Shown: one piece after another, positions 34,897-44,645 of the stretch
Position numbering within the stretch: position 1 is the first letter of the stretch
Layout: each line of letters opens with the position of its first letter
DNA from: an uncultured Acetatifactor sp.
Lineage (GTDB): Bacteria; Bacillota; Clostridia; Lachnospirales; Lachnospiraceae
Assembly: GCA_910583845.1 (NCBI GenBank)
Contig: CAJUAB010000013.1
Span: 1 to 64,000, forward strand
Direction of reading: 5' to 3'
Length of the DNA stretch: 64,000 nucleotides
Position numbers and translations under genes: made by a program
Notes under the pieces: model-generated
Told to the model about the DNA's origin: nothing
Database searches by the model: none
What the model saw: only the letters and a program-made list of their open reading frames with translations

Positions 34897-37848
34897 ATGA
34901 ATAAGACTGTCAAAAAATTACTCATACTTATAGGTGTAGTCGCAGTATTTGTGGTATTTTGCATGCTGCTGAACCTAAGAGGGGTAGAGACCTTTGAGGA
35001 TAAGTATGCAGGCCACGATCTGACTGCCGATGCGGAGGGCGCGGTGAGGGAAGGAACCTATACCCGCTATCTTAATGCCCATGCGGACGCGCAGTGTCCC
35101 CGGGCGGAAGTGGCGTTGGATCTCTTTTCCTACACTGCGGAAGGCGGCGTGGAGATTTATAACGATTACGAGGGCGTTGCGAAATCCCTGTTCACAGACA
35201 CCAAGTCTGTAGTGACCTGGGAAGTGGAAGTCCCCGAGTCGGGCTTTTACAATGTGGCGCTGGATTACCTGGTGCCGGAGTCCAGGGGCGTGGCGGCGGA
35301 GCGCGCGCTGTATATCAACGGCGAGCTGCCTTTCAGCGATGCCGCCAATATGGAGTTCACCCGCATCTGGACCAACGGCAGTGAAGTCCGGGTGGACAAT
35401 CAGGGCAATGAAATCCGTCCCACCCAGGTGGAAGTGTTTGACTGGCAGAGTGCCTACTGCGAGGACAGCATGGGCTATATCTCCGACCCTTACATGTTCT
35501 ATCTGGAGAAGGGCACAAACACCATAAGTCTTGAGGCCGTAAATGAACCCATGGTGCTCGGGGACGTACATATTCTTCCGGTGACGGATCTGGACACCTA
35601 TGCGGAGTACAGAGACAGGCAGACCGGAAGCGCCGCTTCCGGATTGGGGCTGTCTTATGTACAGGTGGTACAGGGTGAGGATTCCACCGTTCGTTCCGAG
35701 TCCTCCTTATATGCCAAGTACGACAGATCCTCACCGTCCACCCAGCCCTACACTGTGATGCGCACCGTGCTGAACTATGTGGGCGGCGATGCCTGGAGAA
35801 GCGCGGGCCAGTGGATTCAGTGGGACATCGAAGTGCCGGAGGACGGCTATTACAATATTACAATCAAGGGACGGCAGAATTATTCCAGAGGCAGCGTGTC
35901 CAGCCGGATTCTCTACATAGACGGGGAAATACCGTTCCAGGAGGCAAAGAATATTTCCTTCGATTATAAAAACGAATGGGAGTGCAAGACGCTGGCGGAT
36001 GAGGAAGGCAATCCTTACGAATTCTATCTGACGGCAGGCACGCACACCCTGCGGCTGGAGGCCGCCCTGGGAGATATGGGCCCCATCATGGAGGAACTGG
36101 AGGACTGTACGTTCCGGCTGAACCAGATATACAGAACGATTCTGGTATATACCGGCGCGACACCTGACCACTACAGGGACTATCATATTGATACCAATTA
36201 CCCGGAGGTCATGGAAGCCATCGACCTGGAGCGCATGAGGCTCTACAAGGTGGTGGATGAGGTGGTAGCTTACAGCGGCCAGAAGGCGGATAAGATCGCC
36301 ACGGCCCAGACCATAGCCCAGCAGCTGGAGAGATTTATGGAGAAGCCGGGCAAGATCACAACGGAATTTGTAACCTTCAAGGATAATATCACTGCTTTGG
36401 GCACGGCGATTCTGAACATGAGCGAGTCCAAGCTGGATATCGACTATATTGTGGTGAGCGGCACAGAGACAAAGCCGGAAAAGGATACCACGAACTTCTT
36501 TGACAAACTGGCTCATGAGGTGCGTTCCTTCGTGGCTTCCTTCGTGGTTGACTATGATGCCGTGGGTGATGTCTATGAAGAGGGCGGCGATGACGTCATC
36601 AAAGTGTGGGTACTGACCGGACGTGACCAGGGCACGATTCTGAAATCCATGGTGGACGATACGTTTACCCCGCAGAGCGGTATCAAGGTCAATGTGGAGA
36701 TTGTGGCGCAGGACGCGCTGCTGACCGCCGTCGTGGCGGGGCGGGGCCCGGATGTGGTGCTCTCCATCGGTGCGGACCAGCCGGTGAACTACGCGCTGCG
36801 TAACTCGGTGGAGGACATCACCCAGTTTGCGGATTACCAGGAAGTTCTGGCCAATTACACGCCCAGCTCCTACACGCAGTATTCTCTGGACGGACATATA
36901 TACGCGGTACCCGAGACCCAGACCTTCAATGTGCTGTTCTACCGCAAGGATATTCTGGAACAGCTGGAGCTTGAGGTTCCCGATACCTGGCAGGAACTGG
37001 TGGAGATGCTTCCCACAATACAGGGCAACAACATGTCCATCGGTATTCCCAGCGCGGGCGGTTCCAGCGGAAGCGCGGTGGCCAGCACACAGGTAGCCTC
37101 CAACAGCGCTGACCTGAGCATGTATTTCAGTATGCTGTTCCAGTACGGCGGAGACCTGTACAACGAGAAGGGCACCAGGACCACGGTGGACGAGGAGGCC
37201 GGCGTGGAGGCCATGGCCGACTATATCAAGTATTTTAACGATTTCGGCATTCCTGTTTTCTTCGACTTTGTAAGCCGGTTCCGTTCCGGGGAGATGCCCG
37301 TGGGCGTGGCCAATTACGCTACATACAATACCCTGATGGTATCTGCACCGGAAATCCGGGGATTATGGGATTTCACGCTGATTCCGGGTACGGAAAAAGT
37401 GGATGAGAACGGCGAGACATATATTGACAGGTCCGATTTCATCACTGGCAGCGCGACCATGATGATCAAACAGAAGGATGAGCAGCATAAGCAGAATGCA
37501 TGGGAATTCATGAAGTGGTGGTCCCAGACAGAGACACAGATCCGCTTTGGCCGTGAGATTGAGGCTTTGCTGGGTTCCTCCGCCAGATATGCCACCGCCA
37601 ACATCAACGCGTTCTCGCAGTTGGCCTGGAGCGCAGATGACATAGAGGTGCTGCTGGATCAGTGGAACCAGACAGTGGGTATCCGGGAAGTGCCCGGCGG
37701 CTACTATACGGGACGTCATATCACCAATGCCATCCGAAGGGTGATCAACAAGAAGGAGGACGCGCGGGAGACCATCATCGACTACGCGATCACAATCAAC
37801 GAGGAGCTGACCAAGAAGCGTTCTGAGTTTGGTCTGCCGCTGGAATAG
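34897..37848 (+). CDS. Membrane-anchored sugar-binding protein with two carbohydrate-binding-like domains
   Basis: 983 residues. An N-terminal hydrophobic segment (about 7-27) lacks a lipobox, so it is probably a membrane anchor rather than a lipoprotein signal. Two similar beta-sandwich domains follow (about 80-230 and 255-400), each with a W-(E/D)-(V/I)-E-V-P-E-(S/D)-G-(F/Y)-Y-N block and an LYI(N/D)GE(L/I)PF block, recalling CBM6/CBM35-like folds. After a helical section, residues about 565-983 are a solute-binding domain (VIKVWVLTGRDQGT, GRGPDVVLSIGADQPVNYA). It starts the importer operon and should deliver bulky oligosaccharides to the permease pair downstream. Confidence 0.8.
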   Translation: MNKTVKKLLILIGVVAVFVVFCMLLNLRGVETFEDKYAGHDLTADAEGAVREGTYTRYLNAHADAQCPRAEVALDLFSYTAEGGVEIYNDYEGVAKSLFTDTKSVVTWEVEVPESGFYNVALDYLVPESRGVAAERALYINGELPFSDAANMEFTRIWTNGSEVRVDNQGNEIRPTQVEVFDWQSAYCEDSMGYISDPYMFYLEKGTNTISLEAVNEPMVLGDVHILPVTDLDTYAEYRDRQTGSAASGLGLSYVQVVQGEDSTVRSESSLYAKYDRSSPSTQPYTVMRTVLNYVGGDAWRSAGQWIQWDIEVPEDGYYNITIKGRQNYSRGSVSSRILYIDGEIPFQEAKNISFDYKNEWECKTLADEEGNPYEFYLTAGTHTLRLEAALGDMGPIMEELEDCTFRLNQIYRTILVYTGATPDHYRDYHIDTNYPEVMEAIDLERMRLYKVVDEVVAYSGQKADKIATAQTIAQQLERFMEKPGKITTEFVTFKDNITALGTAILNMSESKLDIDYIVVSGTETKPEKDTTNFFDKLAHEVRSFVASFVVDYDAVGDVYEEGGDDVIKVWVLTGRDQGTILKSMVDDTFTPQSGIKVNVEIVAQDALLTAVVAGRGPDVVLSIGADQPVNYALRNSVEDITQFADYQEVLANYTPSSYTQYSLDGHIYAVPETQTFNVLFYRKDILEQLELEVPDTWQELVEMLPTIQGNNMSIGIPSAGGSSGSAVASTQVASNSADLSMYFSMLFQYGGDLYNEKGTRTTVDEEAGVEAMADYIKYFNDFGIPVFFDFVSRFRSGEMPVGVANYATYNTLMVSAPEIRGLWDFTLIPGTEKVDENGETYIDRSDFITGSATMMIKQKDEQHKQNAWEFMKWWSQTETQIRFGREIEALLGSSARYATANINAFSQLAWSADDIEVLLDQWNQTVGIREVPGGYYTGRHITNAIRRVINKKEDARETIIDYAITINEELTKKRSEFGLPLE

Positions 37849-37864
37849 GGGGGAATGGATAAGC

Positions 37865-38803
37865 ATGAAAGAATATTTACAGAAATATGTCACCCTCCGG
37901 AAGCACAATTTCCGGGTGGCGGTAAAAAAAGCAAAACGGTCCAAAATGTGTTATGCGTTTCTGGCCCCCTATGCGATTCTGTTTACACTGTTTTACATAT
38001 TGCCGGTATGTAGTTCCATCTTTTTCAGCTTTACTTATTACAACATACTGGAGTCGCCCAGGTTTATCGGGATACAGAACTATATCAACCTGATCCTGGC
38101 GGACGATATCTTCCTGACGGGCGTGAAGAACACGTTTATGATCGCAGTGATCACAGGACCGCTGGGATATATCATGTCCTTCCTGTTCGCCTGGCTGATC
38201 AATGAACTGCCCAGATGGATACGGACAATTGCGGTGGTGGTGTTCTATGCGCCATCCATCGCGGGCAACGTGTTTGTAATCTTCTCCATACTGTTTCGAG
38301 GTGATGCCTACGGGCAGGTGAACGCGCTTCTGATTGACATGGGTCTGATAGACGCCCCGATCCTGTGGCTGACAAACCCGACCTACATGCTTCCGATCTG
38401 TATGGTGGTTATCCTGTGGATGAGCTTGGGCATGGGCTTTCTGTCCTTTGTGGCAGGCCTCCAGGGTGTGGACCGTTCTCAGTATGAGGCGGGCTGTATC
38501 GATGGCGTGAAGAACCGTTGGCAGGAATTATGGTTCATCACACTGCCGAATATGAAACCCATGCTGATGTTCGGAGCGGTTATGGCGATTACCCAGTCCT
38601 TCGGTGTGTGTGACGTGACTATGGCTCTCTGCGGTTATCCCAGTACGGATTACGCGGCCCGTACCGTTGTGACGCATCTGTTCGACTATGGTTTTTCCAG
38701 ATTTGAGATGGGTTACGCGTCGGCCATCGCGACGATGCTGTTCCTGGTGATGATCCTGTGTAATAAAGCAATTCAAAGTCTGTTGAGAAGAGTAGGAACC
38801 TGA
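37865..38803 (+). CDS. Sugar ABC transporter permease (MalF/UgpA-like) 1
   Basis: 312 residues with six predicted membrane segments and the EAA coupling loop (YEAGCIDGVKNRWQELWFITLPNMKP). The ATG at 37865 is chosen: a GGGGGGAATGG site lies upstream, whereas the longer frame overlaps the binding-protein gene. It pairs with the next gene to form the membrane channel. No ATPase is encoded in this operon, which is usual for CUT1 importers served by a shared MsmX-type ATPase. Confidence 0.88.
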   Translation: MKEYLQKYVTLRKHNFRVAVKKAKRSKMCYAFLAPYAILFTLFYILPVCSSIFFSFTYYNILESPRFIGIQNYINLILADDIFLTGVKNTFMIAVITGPLGYIMSFLFAWLINELPRWIRTIAVVVFYAPSIAGNVFVIFSILFRGDAYGQVNALLIDMGLIDAPILWLTNPTYMLPICMVVILWMSLGMGFLSFVAGLQGVDRSQYEAGCIDGVKNRWQELWFITLPNMKPMLMFGAVMAITQSFGVCDVTMALCGYPSTDYAARTVVTHLFDYGFSRFEMGYASAIATMLFLVMILCNKAIQSLLRRVGT

Positions 38804-38804
38804 T

Positions 38805-39707
38805 ATGAGCAAAAAGAGAAAAGAAACGAAAATCGAAAAGCAACCGAGACATGTAGTATTAAAGAGGAGACAGCCCAATCGGTCCAGAGTAGGAGATTTC
38901 TTCGTATATCTTTTCCTGCTCCTGATGGCTGTAGCCATGGTGTTTCCTCTGGTGTATGCCATTGAGTCCGCGCTGAAGCCGCTGGACGAACTGTTTAAAT
39001 TCCCGCCCACTGTATTTGCCCAGAATCCCACGCTGGATAATTTTTCCGATCTGTTCGTGACCATGGGCAAATCCTGGGTGACTTTCTCCAGATACATATT
39101 CAACACGGTGTTTATCACGGCAGTGGGAACTTTCGGACATCTGATTGTGGCGTCCATGGGAGCCTTTGTGCTGGCGAAGTACGAGTTCCCCGGAGGGCAG
39201 GCTTTCTTCAAGATCGTCACTGTGGCCATGATGTTCAGCGGATATGTTACATCCATCCCCAACTACCTGATTATCAATGCCCTGGGCTGGATTGATACTT
39301 ACTGGGCCATTATCATACCGGCTTTCGCACTGCCCACAGGACTGTTCCTGATGAAGCAGTTCATGGAAGGGCTTCCCACTTCGCTGATCGAGGCGGCCAA
39401 GATAGACGGCGCCAATGAGTGGAGGGTATTTTCCGGCATTGTGATGCCCAATGTAAAACCCGCCTGGCTCACTCTGATCATTTTCTCCGTGCAGGGTCTG
39501 TGGAACAACAGGGCGGCAACCTTCATATATTCCGAGGAGAAAAAGACGCTTGTCTATGCGCTACAGCAGATTCAGAGCGGCGGTATCGCCAGAACCGGTC
39601 AGTCGGCGGCGGTACAGGTTATTGTAATGGCAGTGCCGATCTGCATTTTCATTCTCTCAGAGAGCCAGATCCTGGAGACTATGGCAAGTTCCGGTCTGAA
39701 GGATTAA
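38805..39707 (+). CDS. Sugar ABC transporter permease (MalG/UgpE-like) 1
   Basis: 300 residues with six membrane segments and the EAA loop (LIEAAKIDGANEWRVFSGIVMPNVKP). The N-terminal ~30 residues are very basic. The ATG lies one base after the stop codon of the preceding permease, so the two are almost certainly translated together. Together with the permease at 37865 and the binding protein at 34897 it forms the first importer of the region. Confidence 0.88.
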   Translation: MSKKRKETKIEKQPRHVVLKRRQPNRSRVGDFFVYLFLLLMAVAMVFPLVYAIESALKPLDELFKFPPTVFAQNPTLDNFSDLFVTMGKSWVTFSRYIFNTVFITAVGTFGHLIVASMGAFVLAKYEFPGGQAFFKIVTVAMMFSGYVTSIPNYLIINALGWIDTYWAIIIPAFALPTGLFLMKQFMEGLPTSLIEAAKIDGANEWRVFSGIVMPNVKPAWLTLIIFSVQGLWNNRAATFIYSEEKKTLVYALQQIQSGGIARTGQSAAVQVIVMAVPICIFILSESQILETMASSGLKD

Positions 39708-39751
39708 TGGAAAAAGCGGCGTAGAGAAATGATAGAGGAGCGAGGTGGCGT

Positions 39752-41257
39752 ATGAGAAAGATATTAAAGAGAGTCGGCGTGCTGCTGGCAAGCGCTGTAA
39801 TGTTGGTGGGTTCCTCCCTGGCGGTGAGTGCCTCCGACGACGGCAGTTACAGCTTCAATTATGATTACTGGGGAGATGTGCAGGATTCTCCGGATGCCTA
39901 TACGGTGCAGGAGGTTTATACTGCCGCCGCTCTGGGATTGGATAAGAATTTCTCCAGTCCCCAGGGGATGTTTGTATATGGCAATCTGGTCTATATCTGC
40001 GATACGGGCAACAACCGGATCGTGGTGCTGGAGCGGGATGAGAGAGGGAGCTTCCAGGTACGGCAGATCATCGAGGAATTCAAGGGGGATGTGGATGTCA
40101 GGACGTTTTCCAGTCCCTCGGATATCGCGATCTCCGAGGAGGGGGAGATTTTCATAGCGGACAGGGGGAACAGCCGTATCCTGAAACTGGACGCGGATCT
40201 GAATTACCTGATGCAGTTTGACAAACCTGTGGACAATACCCTTGACCCCACAATCAGCTTTACGCCGAACAAGATTGTAATTGATACGGCGGGGCGTGTG
40301 TACTGCATAGCCAGCGGCATCAACAAGGGTCTGATCAAGTATGAGAACGATGGCGTGTTCTCCGGTTTTGTGGGGGCTACCAAGGTTACTTATGACTTTG
40401 CGGATTATATCTGGAAGAAGCTCGCCACCGAGGAACAGAGAGCGCAGATGGAATCCTTTGTTCCTACAGAATACGATAATATTTATATGGATCACGAAGG
40501 ATTTATCTATGCGGTCAACGGCAGCGCATCGGATGAAGACCTGGATTCCGGCGCGGCGGACGCAGTCCGGAAGCTGAACCTGATGGGCAACGATATTCTG
40601 GTACGCAACGGTGAGTGGTTCATAATCGGGGATCTGTACTGGGGCAATGCCGGCGGCTATGAAGGACCTTCCCGTTTTTGTGATGTCACGGTCTTTGAGA
40701 ATGATGTATATGTGGTGCTGGACCGGGTGAGAGGCCGTCTGTTCGCCTATGATGACCAGGGGCGCATGCTTTTCGGATTTGGCGGCAGCGGCAATATGGA
40801 CGGATATTTCCGGTATCCCGCGGCGCTGGAGCATATGGGACAGGATCTGCTGGTACTGGACAGCCAGGACTGTGCCATCACCCTGTTTACTCCCACCGAG
40901 TTCGGCCGTCTGGTCTATCAGGCCATCGACCAGTTTGATGACGGTGAATATGCCGCGTCAGGAGAGACATGGCAGGAGGTCATGGAGCTGAACGGCAATT
41001 ATGATCTGGCGTATATCGGCATCGGACGTTCCCTTCTGCGGCAGGAGCGCTACCATGAGGCGATGGAGTATTTTGAGTTGAAATACGATGACGAGAATTA
41101 CTCCAAGGCTTACAAGCAGTACCGCAAGGAGTGGGTGGAGGAACATATTGTGGTGATCTTCATTGTGGTGTTCGCAGTGCTGATTGTACCTCTGGCCATA
41201 GGCAAGGTCAAGAAAGTAAAGCATGAGATCGACACAGCTGACATCTTCAGAATGTAA
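39752..41257 (+). CDS. Exported NHL-repeat propeller protein with TPR-like region and C-terminal membrane anchor
   Basis: 501 residues. A Sec signal peptide (cleavage after about VSA, residue 27) precedes NHL-type propeller repeats such as SPQGMFVYGNLVYICDTGNNRIVVLE and SPSDIAISEEGEIFIADRGNSRILKL. Around 385-450 a TPR-like helical repeat is seen (AIDQFDDGEYAASGETWQEVMELNGNYDLAYIGIG). A membrane segment (about 465-485) leaves a short basic tail inside. It should face the cell exterior. It lies between the two importers, next to a YIP1 and a DUF5696-like protein, and probably works with them. Molecular role unknown. Confidence 0.75.
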   Translation: MRKILKRVGVLLASAVMLVGSSLAVSASDDGSYSFNYDYWGDVQDSPDAYTVQEVYTAAALGLDKNFSSPQGMFVYGNLVYICDTGNNRIVVLERDERGSFQVRQIIEEFKGDVDVRTFSSPSDIAISEEGEIFIADRGNSRILKLDADLNYLMQFDKPVDNTLDPTISFTPNKIVIDTAGRVYCIASGINKGLIKYENDGVFSGFVGATKVTYDFADYIWKKLATEEQRAQMESFVPTEYDNIYMDHEGFIYAVNGSASDEDLDSGAADAVRKLNLMGNDILVRNGEWFIIGDLYWGNAGGYEGPSRFCDVTVFENDVYVVLDRVRGRLFAYDDQGRMLFGFGGSGNMDGYFRYPAALEHMGQDLLVLDSQDCAITLFTPTEFGRLVYQAIDQFDDGEYAASGETWQEVMELNGNYDLAYIGIGRSLLRQERYHEAMEYFELKYDDENYSKAYKQYRKEWVEEHIVVIFIVVFAVLIVPLAIGKVKKVKHEIDTADIFRM

Positions 41258-41269
41258 ACGGAGGCCGAT

Positions 41270-41926
41270 ATGATAGCTTCATTGAAAATGAAAGAAACTT
41301 TTGCGCATTATATAGCAACTTTAAAGTTTGCACTGTACTGCATCACCCATCCTCTGGATGGTTTCTGGGATCTGACTCACGAGCGAAGGGGGTCCTATGC
41401 GGCGGCTAACACGATTCTGTTTCTGACATTGCTGCTGCGGATCATGAAGCTGCGCTACACGAGCTTTATCTTCATGACGGTGTACTGGGAGGGAATCAAT
41501 ATTTTCCTGTACCTGGCCAGCGTGTTGTTCCCCCTTATGCTTTGGGTGGTGGGAAACTGGGCGTTGACCACATTGTTTGACGGCAAGGGCAGGCTGGGCC
41601 AGGTGTATATGGCTACCTGTTATGCCCTGACCCCGTATCCGCTGATGCAGTTTCCCCTGATGATTTTCAGCAATTTTGTGACGGTGGATGAGCGGGAGTT
41701 TTACACGGTGCTCAGCGCGGTGTCTCTGGTGTGGTCTATGGCGCTGATCTTTGCAGCCATGATGCAGATCCACGAGTATTCTCTGGGCAAAAACTTTTTG
41801 TTTACCATCGCGTCCCTGTTCGCGATGCTGGTGATGGTGTTTATTCTGCTGTTGTTCTTCAGTATGATCACGCAGGGTATCTCATACTTCGTCTCTCTGG
41901 GCAGAGAGATACTGTTCCGACTATGA
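41270..41926 (+). CDS. YIP1 family membrane protein
   Basis: 218 residues with about five hydrophobic segments and the YIP1-like features of bacterial homologues: an N-terminal amphipathic stretch ending HPLDGFWDL, then LMLWVVGNWALTTLFDGKGRLGQVYMATCYALTPY. It starts 12 bases after the NHL gene with GGAGG upstream. Bacterial YIP1-family proteins are uncharacterised. They are often encoded beside sugar importers and DUF5696 proteins in Firmicutes, as here. Confidence 0.75.
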   Translation: MIASLKMKETFAHYIATLKFALYCITHPLDGFWDLTHERRGSYAAANTILFLTLLLRIMKLRYTSFIFMTVYWEGINIFLYLASVLFPLMLWVVGNWALTTLFDGKGRLGQVYMATCYALTPYPLMQFPLMIFSNFVTVDEREFYTVLSAVSLVWSMALIFAAMMQIHEYSLGKNFLFTIASLFAMLVMVFILLLFFSMITQGISYFVSLGREILFRL

Positions 41927-42010
41927 CGGAGACTGACGGAAGGTATACCGCCGGAAGCGGTAAAAGAGGATATATGCCTGCTTTGGCAGGCAGATGGGAG
42001 AAACCAAACC

Positions 42011-44611
42011 ATGTATAGAGACAAAGCGGCAAGAAAAGCAGAATTGAAAAGGGCATTGATCCGGCAGCTGAAAAGTCTGATCGCTCCGGGGATTATCGCA
42101 CTGGTTATCCTGGCGGGGGTGCTGATTATATTGAACTACCGCGATGAGGAAGAAGAGAAGGAGATTATACGAATCAACGGCTGGGAAGGGGAAGAGACGG
42201 AGCTGGTGCTGGAGAATGAGGCGCTGAAATTCGTGATGGACCCCAGCAATACACATTTTACCCTTGAGGTGAAATCCAGCGGCAAAGTGTGGTATTCCAA
42301 TCCGGTGGACGGCGCGTCGGACCCGCTGGCCCTGACCGGTGAGAAGGGCAGACTGCAGTCCACGATGGAGATCACCTGGAGTACGGTGAACGGTGTGGAT
42401 GCCAAATATAATAATTACGACTACAGCATCGCAAAGGGTGTTTATGATATAGAGACGGGCGAGGACTATATCAAGGTCTGTTATTCCATAGGAGATACGG
42501 AGAAGGAATATATCATTCCACCGGTACTCACGGATGAGAATTTCCAGAAATGGCTGGGAATGATGGATCAGGTCAATTCTGCGTTGGTCAAGGAGTATTA
42601 TAAGAAATACGATATCAACAATCTGAGCAAGAAGGATAAGGAAAATCAGGAGCAGCTTTTAGCGGATTATCCGATTCTGGCGGATGAAGTGATCTGGGTA
42701 CTGAGAGATACCATCAAGGACAATCTGAAGAGCAAGTTTGAGGGAATCTTCGAAGAGATCGGTTATACCATGGAGGATTATCAGGCGGACAAGGAACTGA
42801 ACCTTGCCGAGAGCAGTTCCGACAAGCCCATCTACAATGTGAGTGTGATCTACCGTCTGGACGGGGATGATCTGCTGGTGGAAGTTCCCCTGCAGGAGAT
42901 TGAGTACGGAGCCGGTAATCCTTTATCCAATCTGGCTTTGCTGCCCTTCTTCGGCACAGGCGGTACGGAGGATCAGGGCTTTCTGATGGTGCCGGAGGGC
43001 GGCGGCGCACTGATCAATTTCAACAATGGAAAGAGTTCCCAGAATGACTATTACGCCAATATGTACGGCTGGGACATGGCACTGAACCGTGAGGCGGTGG
43101 TGCATAATACCCGCAATTATTTTAATGTGTACGGAATCAGCCAGGGGCAGGACTCCTTTATCTGCATTCTGGAGGACGGCGCGGCCTACGCCTCCATCCG
43201 GGCAGACATTTCCGGCAGACTGAACAGCTACAATTATGCCCATGCGGTATACAGTATCGCCCTGCGCGAGAAATACAATGTGGGCGAGATTGCCAACAGC
43301 AGCATCTATGTCTACATTCCGGAGCTTCCCGACGGGAGCCTGTTGCAGCGATACAGTTTTGTGGACAGCGGCAGCTATACGGATATGGCCAAGGACTATC
43401 AGGCGTACATAGCGGACAGATATGAGGGTTATCTGGCCATGAATGATGATACAGAGGCTCCTGTGGCGGTGGAAATTGTGGGGGCGGTTGACAAGGTCAG
43501 ACAGATTCTGGGTGTGCCGGTTTCGAGACCGTTGAAGCTCACCTCTTTCAAAGAAGCTGGCGATATGATCGCGGAGCTCAAGGGCGACGGCCTGAACAAT
43601 ATGTCCGTGAAGATTACGGGCTGGGCCAACGGCGGTATACAGCAGAAGCTGCTGAGCCGCGTGAAACCCATATCCGGACTGGGAAGTAAGAAGGACCTGC
43701 AGAATGCTGTCAATACGGCTAAGGAACTGGGAGTTGATATCTATCTGGACGGTGTGACGCAGTATGCCTATAACAGCGGGATTCTCAACGGGTTTAATGT
43801 GTTCTCGGATGCCGCTCGTCAGATCAGTAAGGAGAAGGTGGAGTTGTTTGAGTACAACCCGATCTCCTATGGCAAGCGGGAATCTATGGACAGCTTCTAT
43901 TTGCTGCATCCGGATCTGGCGGCGGAAATGACAGATAATCTGGCGGCTGCGGCTGCGAAATACGGCACGGGGATCTCCTTCCGGGAGACCGGAAAGGATC
44001 TGTCCGCAGACTATTATGTCAAGGATACCCGTCACAGACAGGAGGTATTGAACCAGCAGGTGGAGCAGATCAAGGCTCTGGCGGATCAGGGACAGCAGAT
44101 CATGGTCAATATGGGCAATGACTATGTGGTTCCCTACTGTGACATGATTACCAATATGGAATTGCAGGGCAGCGAGTATACGATTATTGATACCTATGTG
44201 CCCTTTTACCAGATCGCGATACACGGATATGTGAACTACACCGGCGAGGCGCTGAACCTGACCGGTGAGACGGAGGATGAATTGCTGCGCAGCGCGGAAT
44301 ATGGGGCCGGCTTATCTTTCACTTTGATGAACGAGACAGCGTTTGTTCTTCAGAAGACCCTTTACACAGAATACTTTGGAGCCGATTATGCCGCATGGCA
44401 TGACAGGCTGGTGGATATCTATACCAGATATAATGCGGAGCTGGGACACACTTTCAACCAGAAAATGACAGGACATGAGCAGATCAACGCGGATCTGGCC
44501 TGCACTACCTATGAGGATGGCACTTCGGTTTATGTCAATTACAGTTATCTGGATCAGACGGCGGAGGATGGAACCGTGGTTCCCGCCAGAGATTATAAGG
44601 TGGTTCGGTAG
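42011..44611 (+). CDS. DUF5696-like membrane-anchored protein with a glycosidase-like barrel
   Basis: 866 residues. A basic N-terminus and one membrane segment (about 25-43) anchor an extracellular protein. Residues about 60-480 are beta-rich, with a supersandwich-like pattern. From about 490 the sequence looks like a TIM-barrel region (KLTSFKEAGDMIAELKGDGLNNMSVKITGW, LGVDIYLDGVTQYAY, QQIMVNMGNDYVVPYCDMI). I assign it to the DUF5696 group by its overall pattern and its YIP1/importer neighbours. A catalytic role at the cell surface is possible but unproven. The ribosome site GGGAGA is modest. It lies 84 bases after YIP1, in a gap with two small hairpins. Confidence 0.65.
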   Translation: MYRDKAARKAELKRALIRQLKSLIAPGIIALVILAGVLIILNYRDEEEEKEIIRINGWEGEETELVLENEALKFVMDPSNTHFTLEVKSSGKVWYSNPVDGASDPLALTGEKGRLQSTMEITWSTVNGVDAKYNNYDYSIAKGVYDIETGEDYIKVCYSIGDTEKEYIIPPVLTDENFQKWLGMMDQVNSALVKEYYKKYDINNLSKKDKENQEQLLADYPILADEVIWVLRDTIKDNLKSKFEGIFEEIGYTMEDYQADKELNLAESSSDKPIYNVSVIYRLDGDDLLVEVPLQEIEYGAGNPLSNLALLPFFGTGGTEDQGFLMVPEGGGALINFNNGKSSQNDYYANMYGWDMALNREAVVHNTRNYFNVYGISQGQDSFICILEDGAAYASIRADISGRLNSYNYAHAVYSIALREKYNVGEIANSSIYVYIPELPDGSLLQRYSFVDSGSYTDMAKDYQAYIADRYEGYLAMNDDTEAPVAVEIVGAVDKVRQILGVPVSRPLKLTSFKEAGDMIAELKGDGLNNMSVKITGWANGGIQQKLLSRVKPISGLGSKKDLQNAVNTAKELGVDIYLDGVTQYAYNSGILNGFNVFSDAARQISKEKVELFEYNPISYGKRESMDSFYLLHPDLAAEMTDNLAAAAAKYGTGISFRETGKDLSADYYVKDTRHRQEVLNQQVEQIKALADQGQQIMVNMGNDYVVPYCDMITNMELQGSEYTIIDTYVPFYQIAIHGYVNYTGEALNLTGETEDELLRSAEYGAGLSFTLMNETAFVLQKTLYTEYFGADYAAWHDRLVDIYTRYNAELGHTFNQKMTGHEQINADLACTTYEDGTSVYVNYSYLDQTAEDGTVVPARDYKVVR

Positions 44612-44645
44612 ATGCGGAATTTTAATGTAGAAAGGGTTGTTAGAG

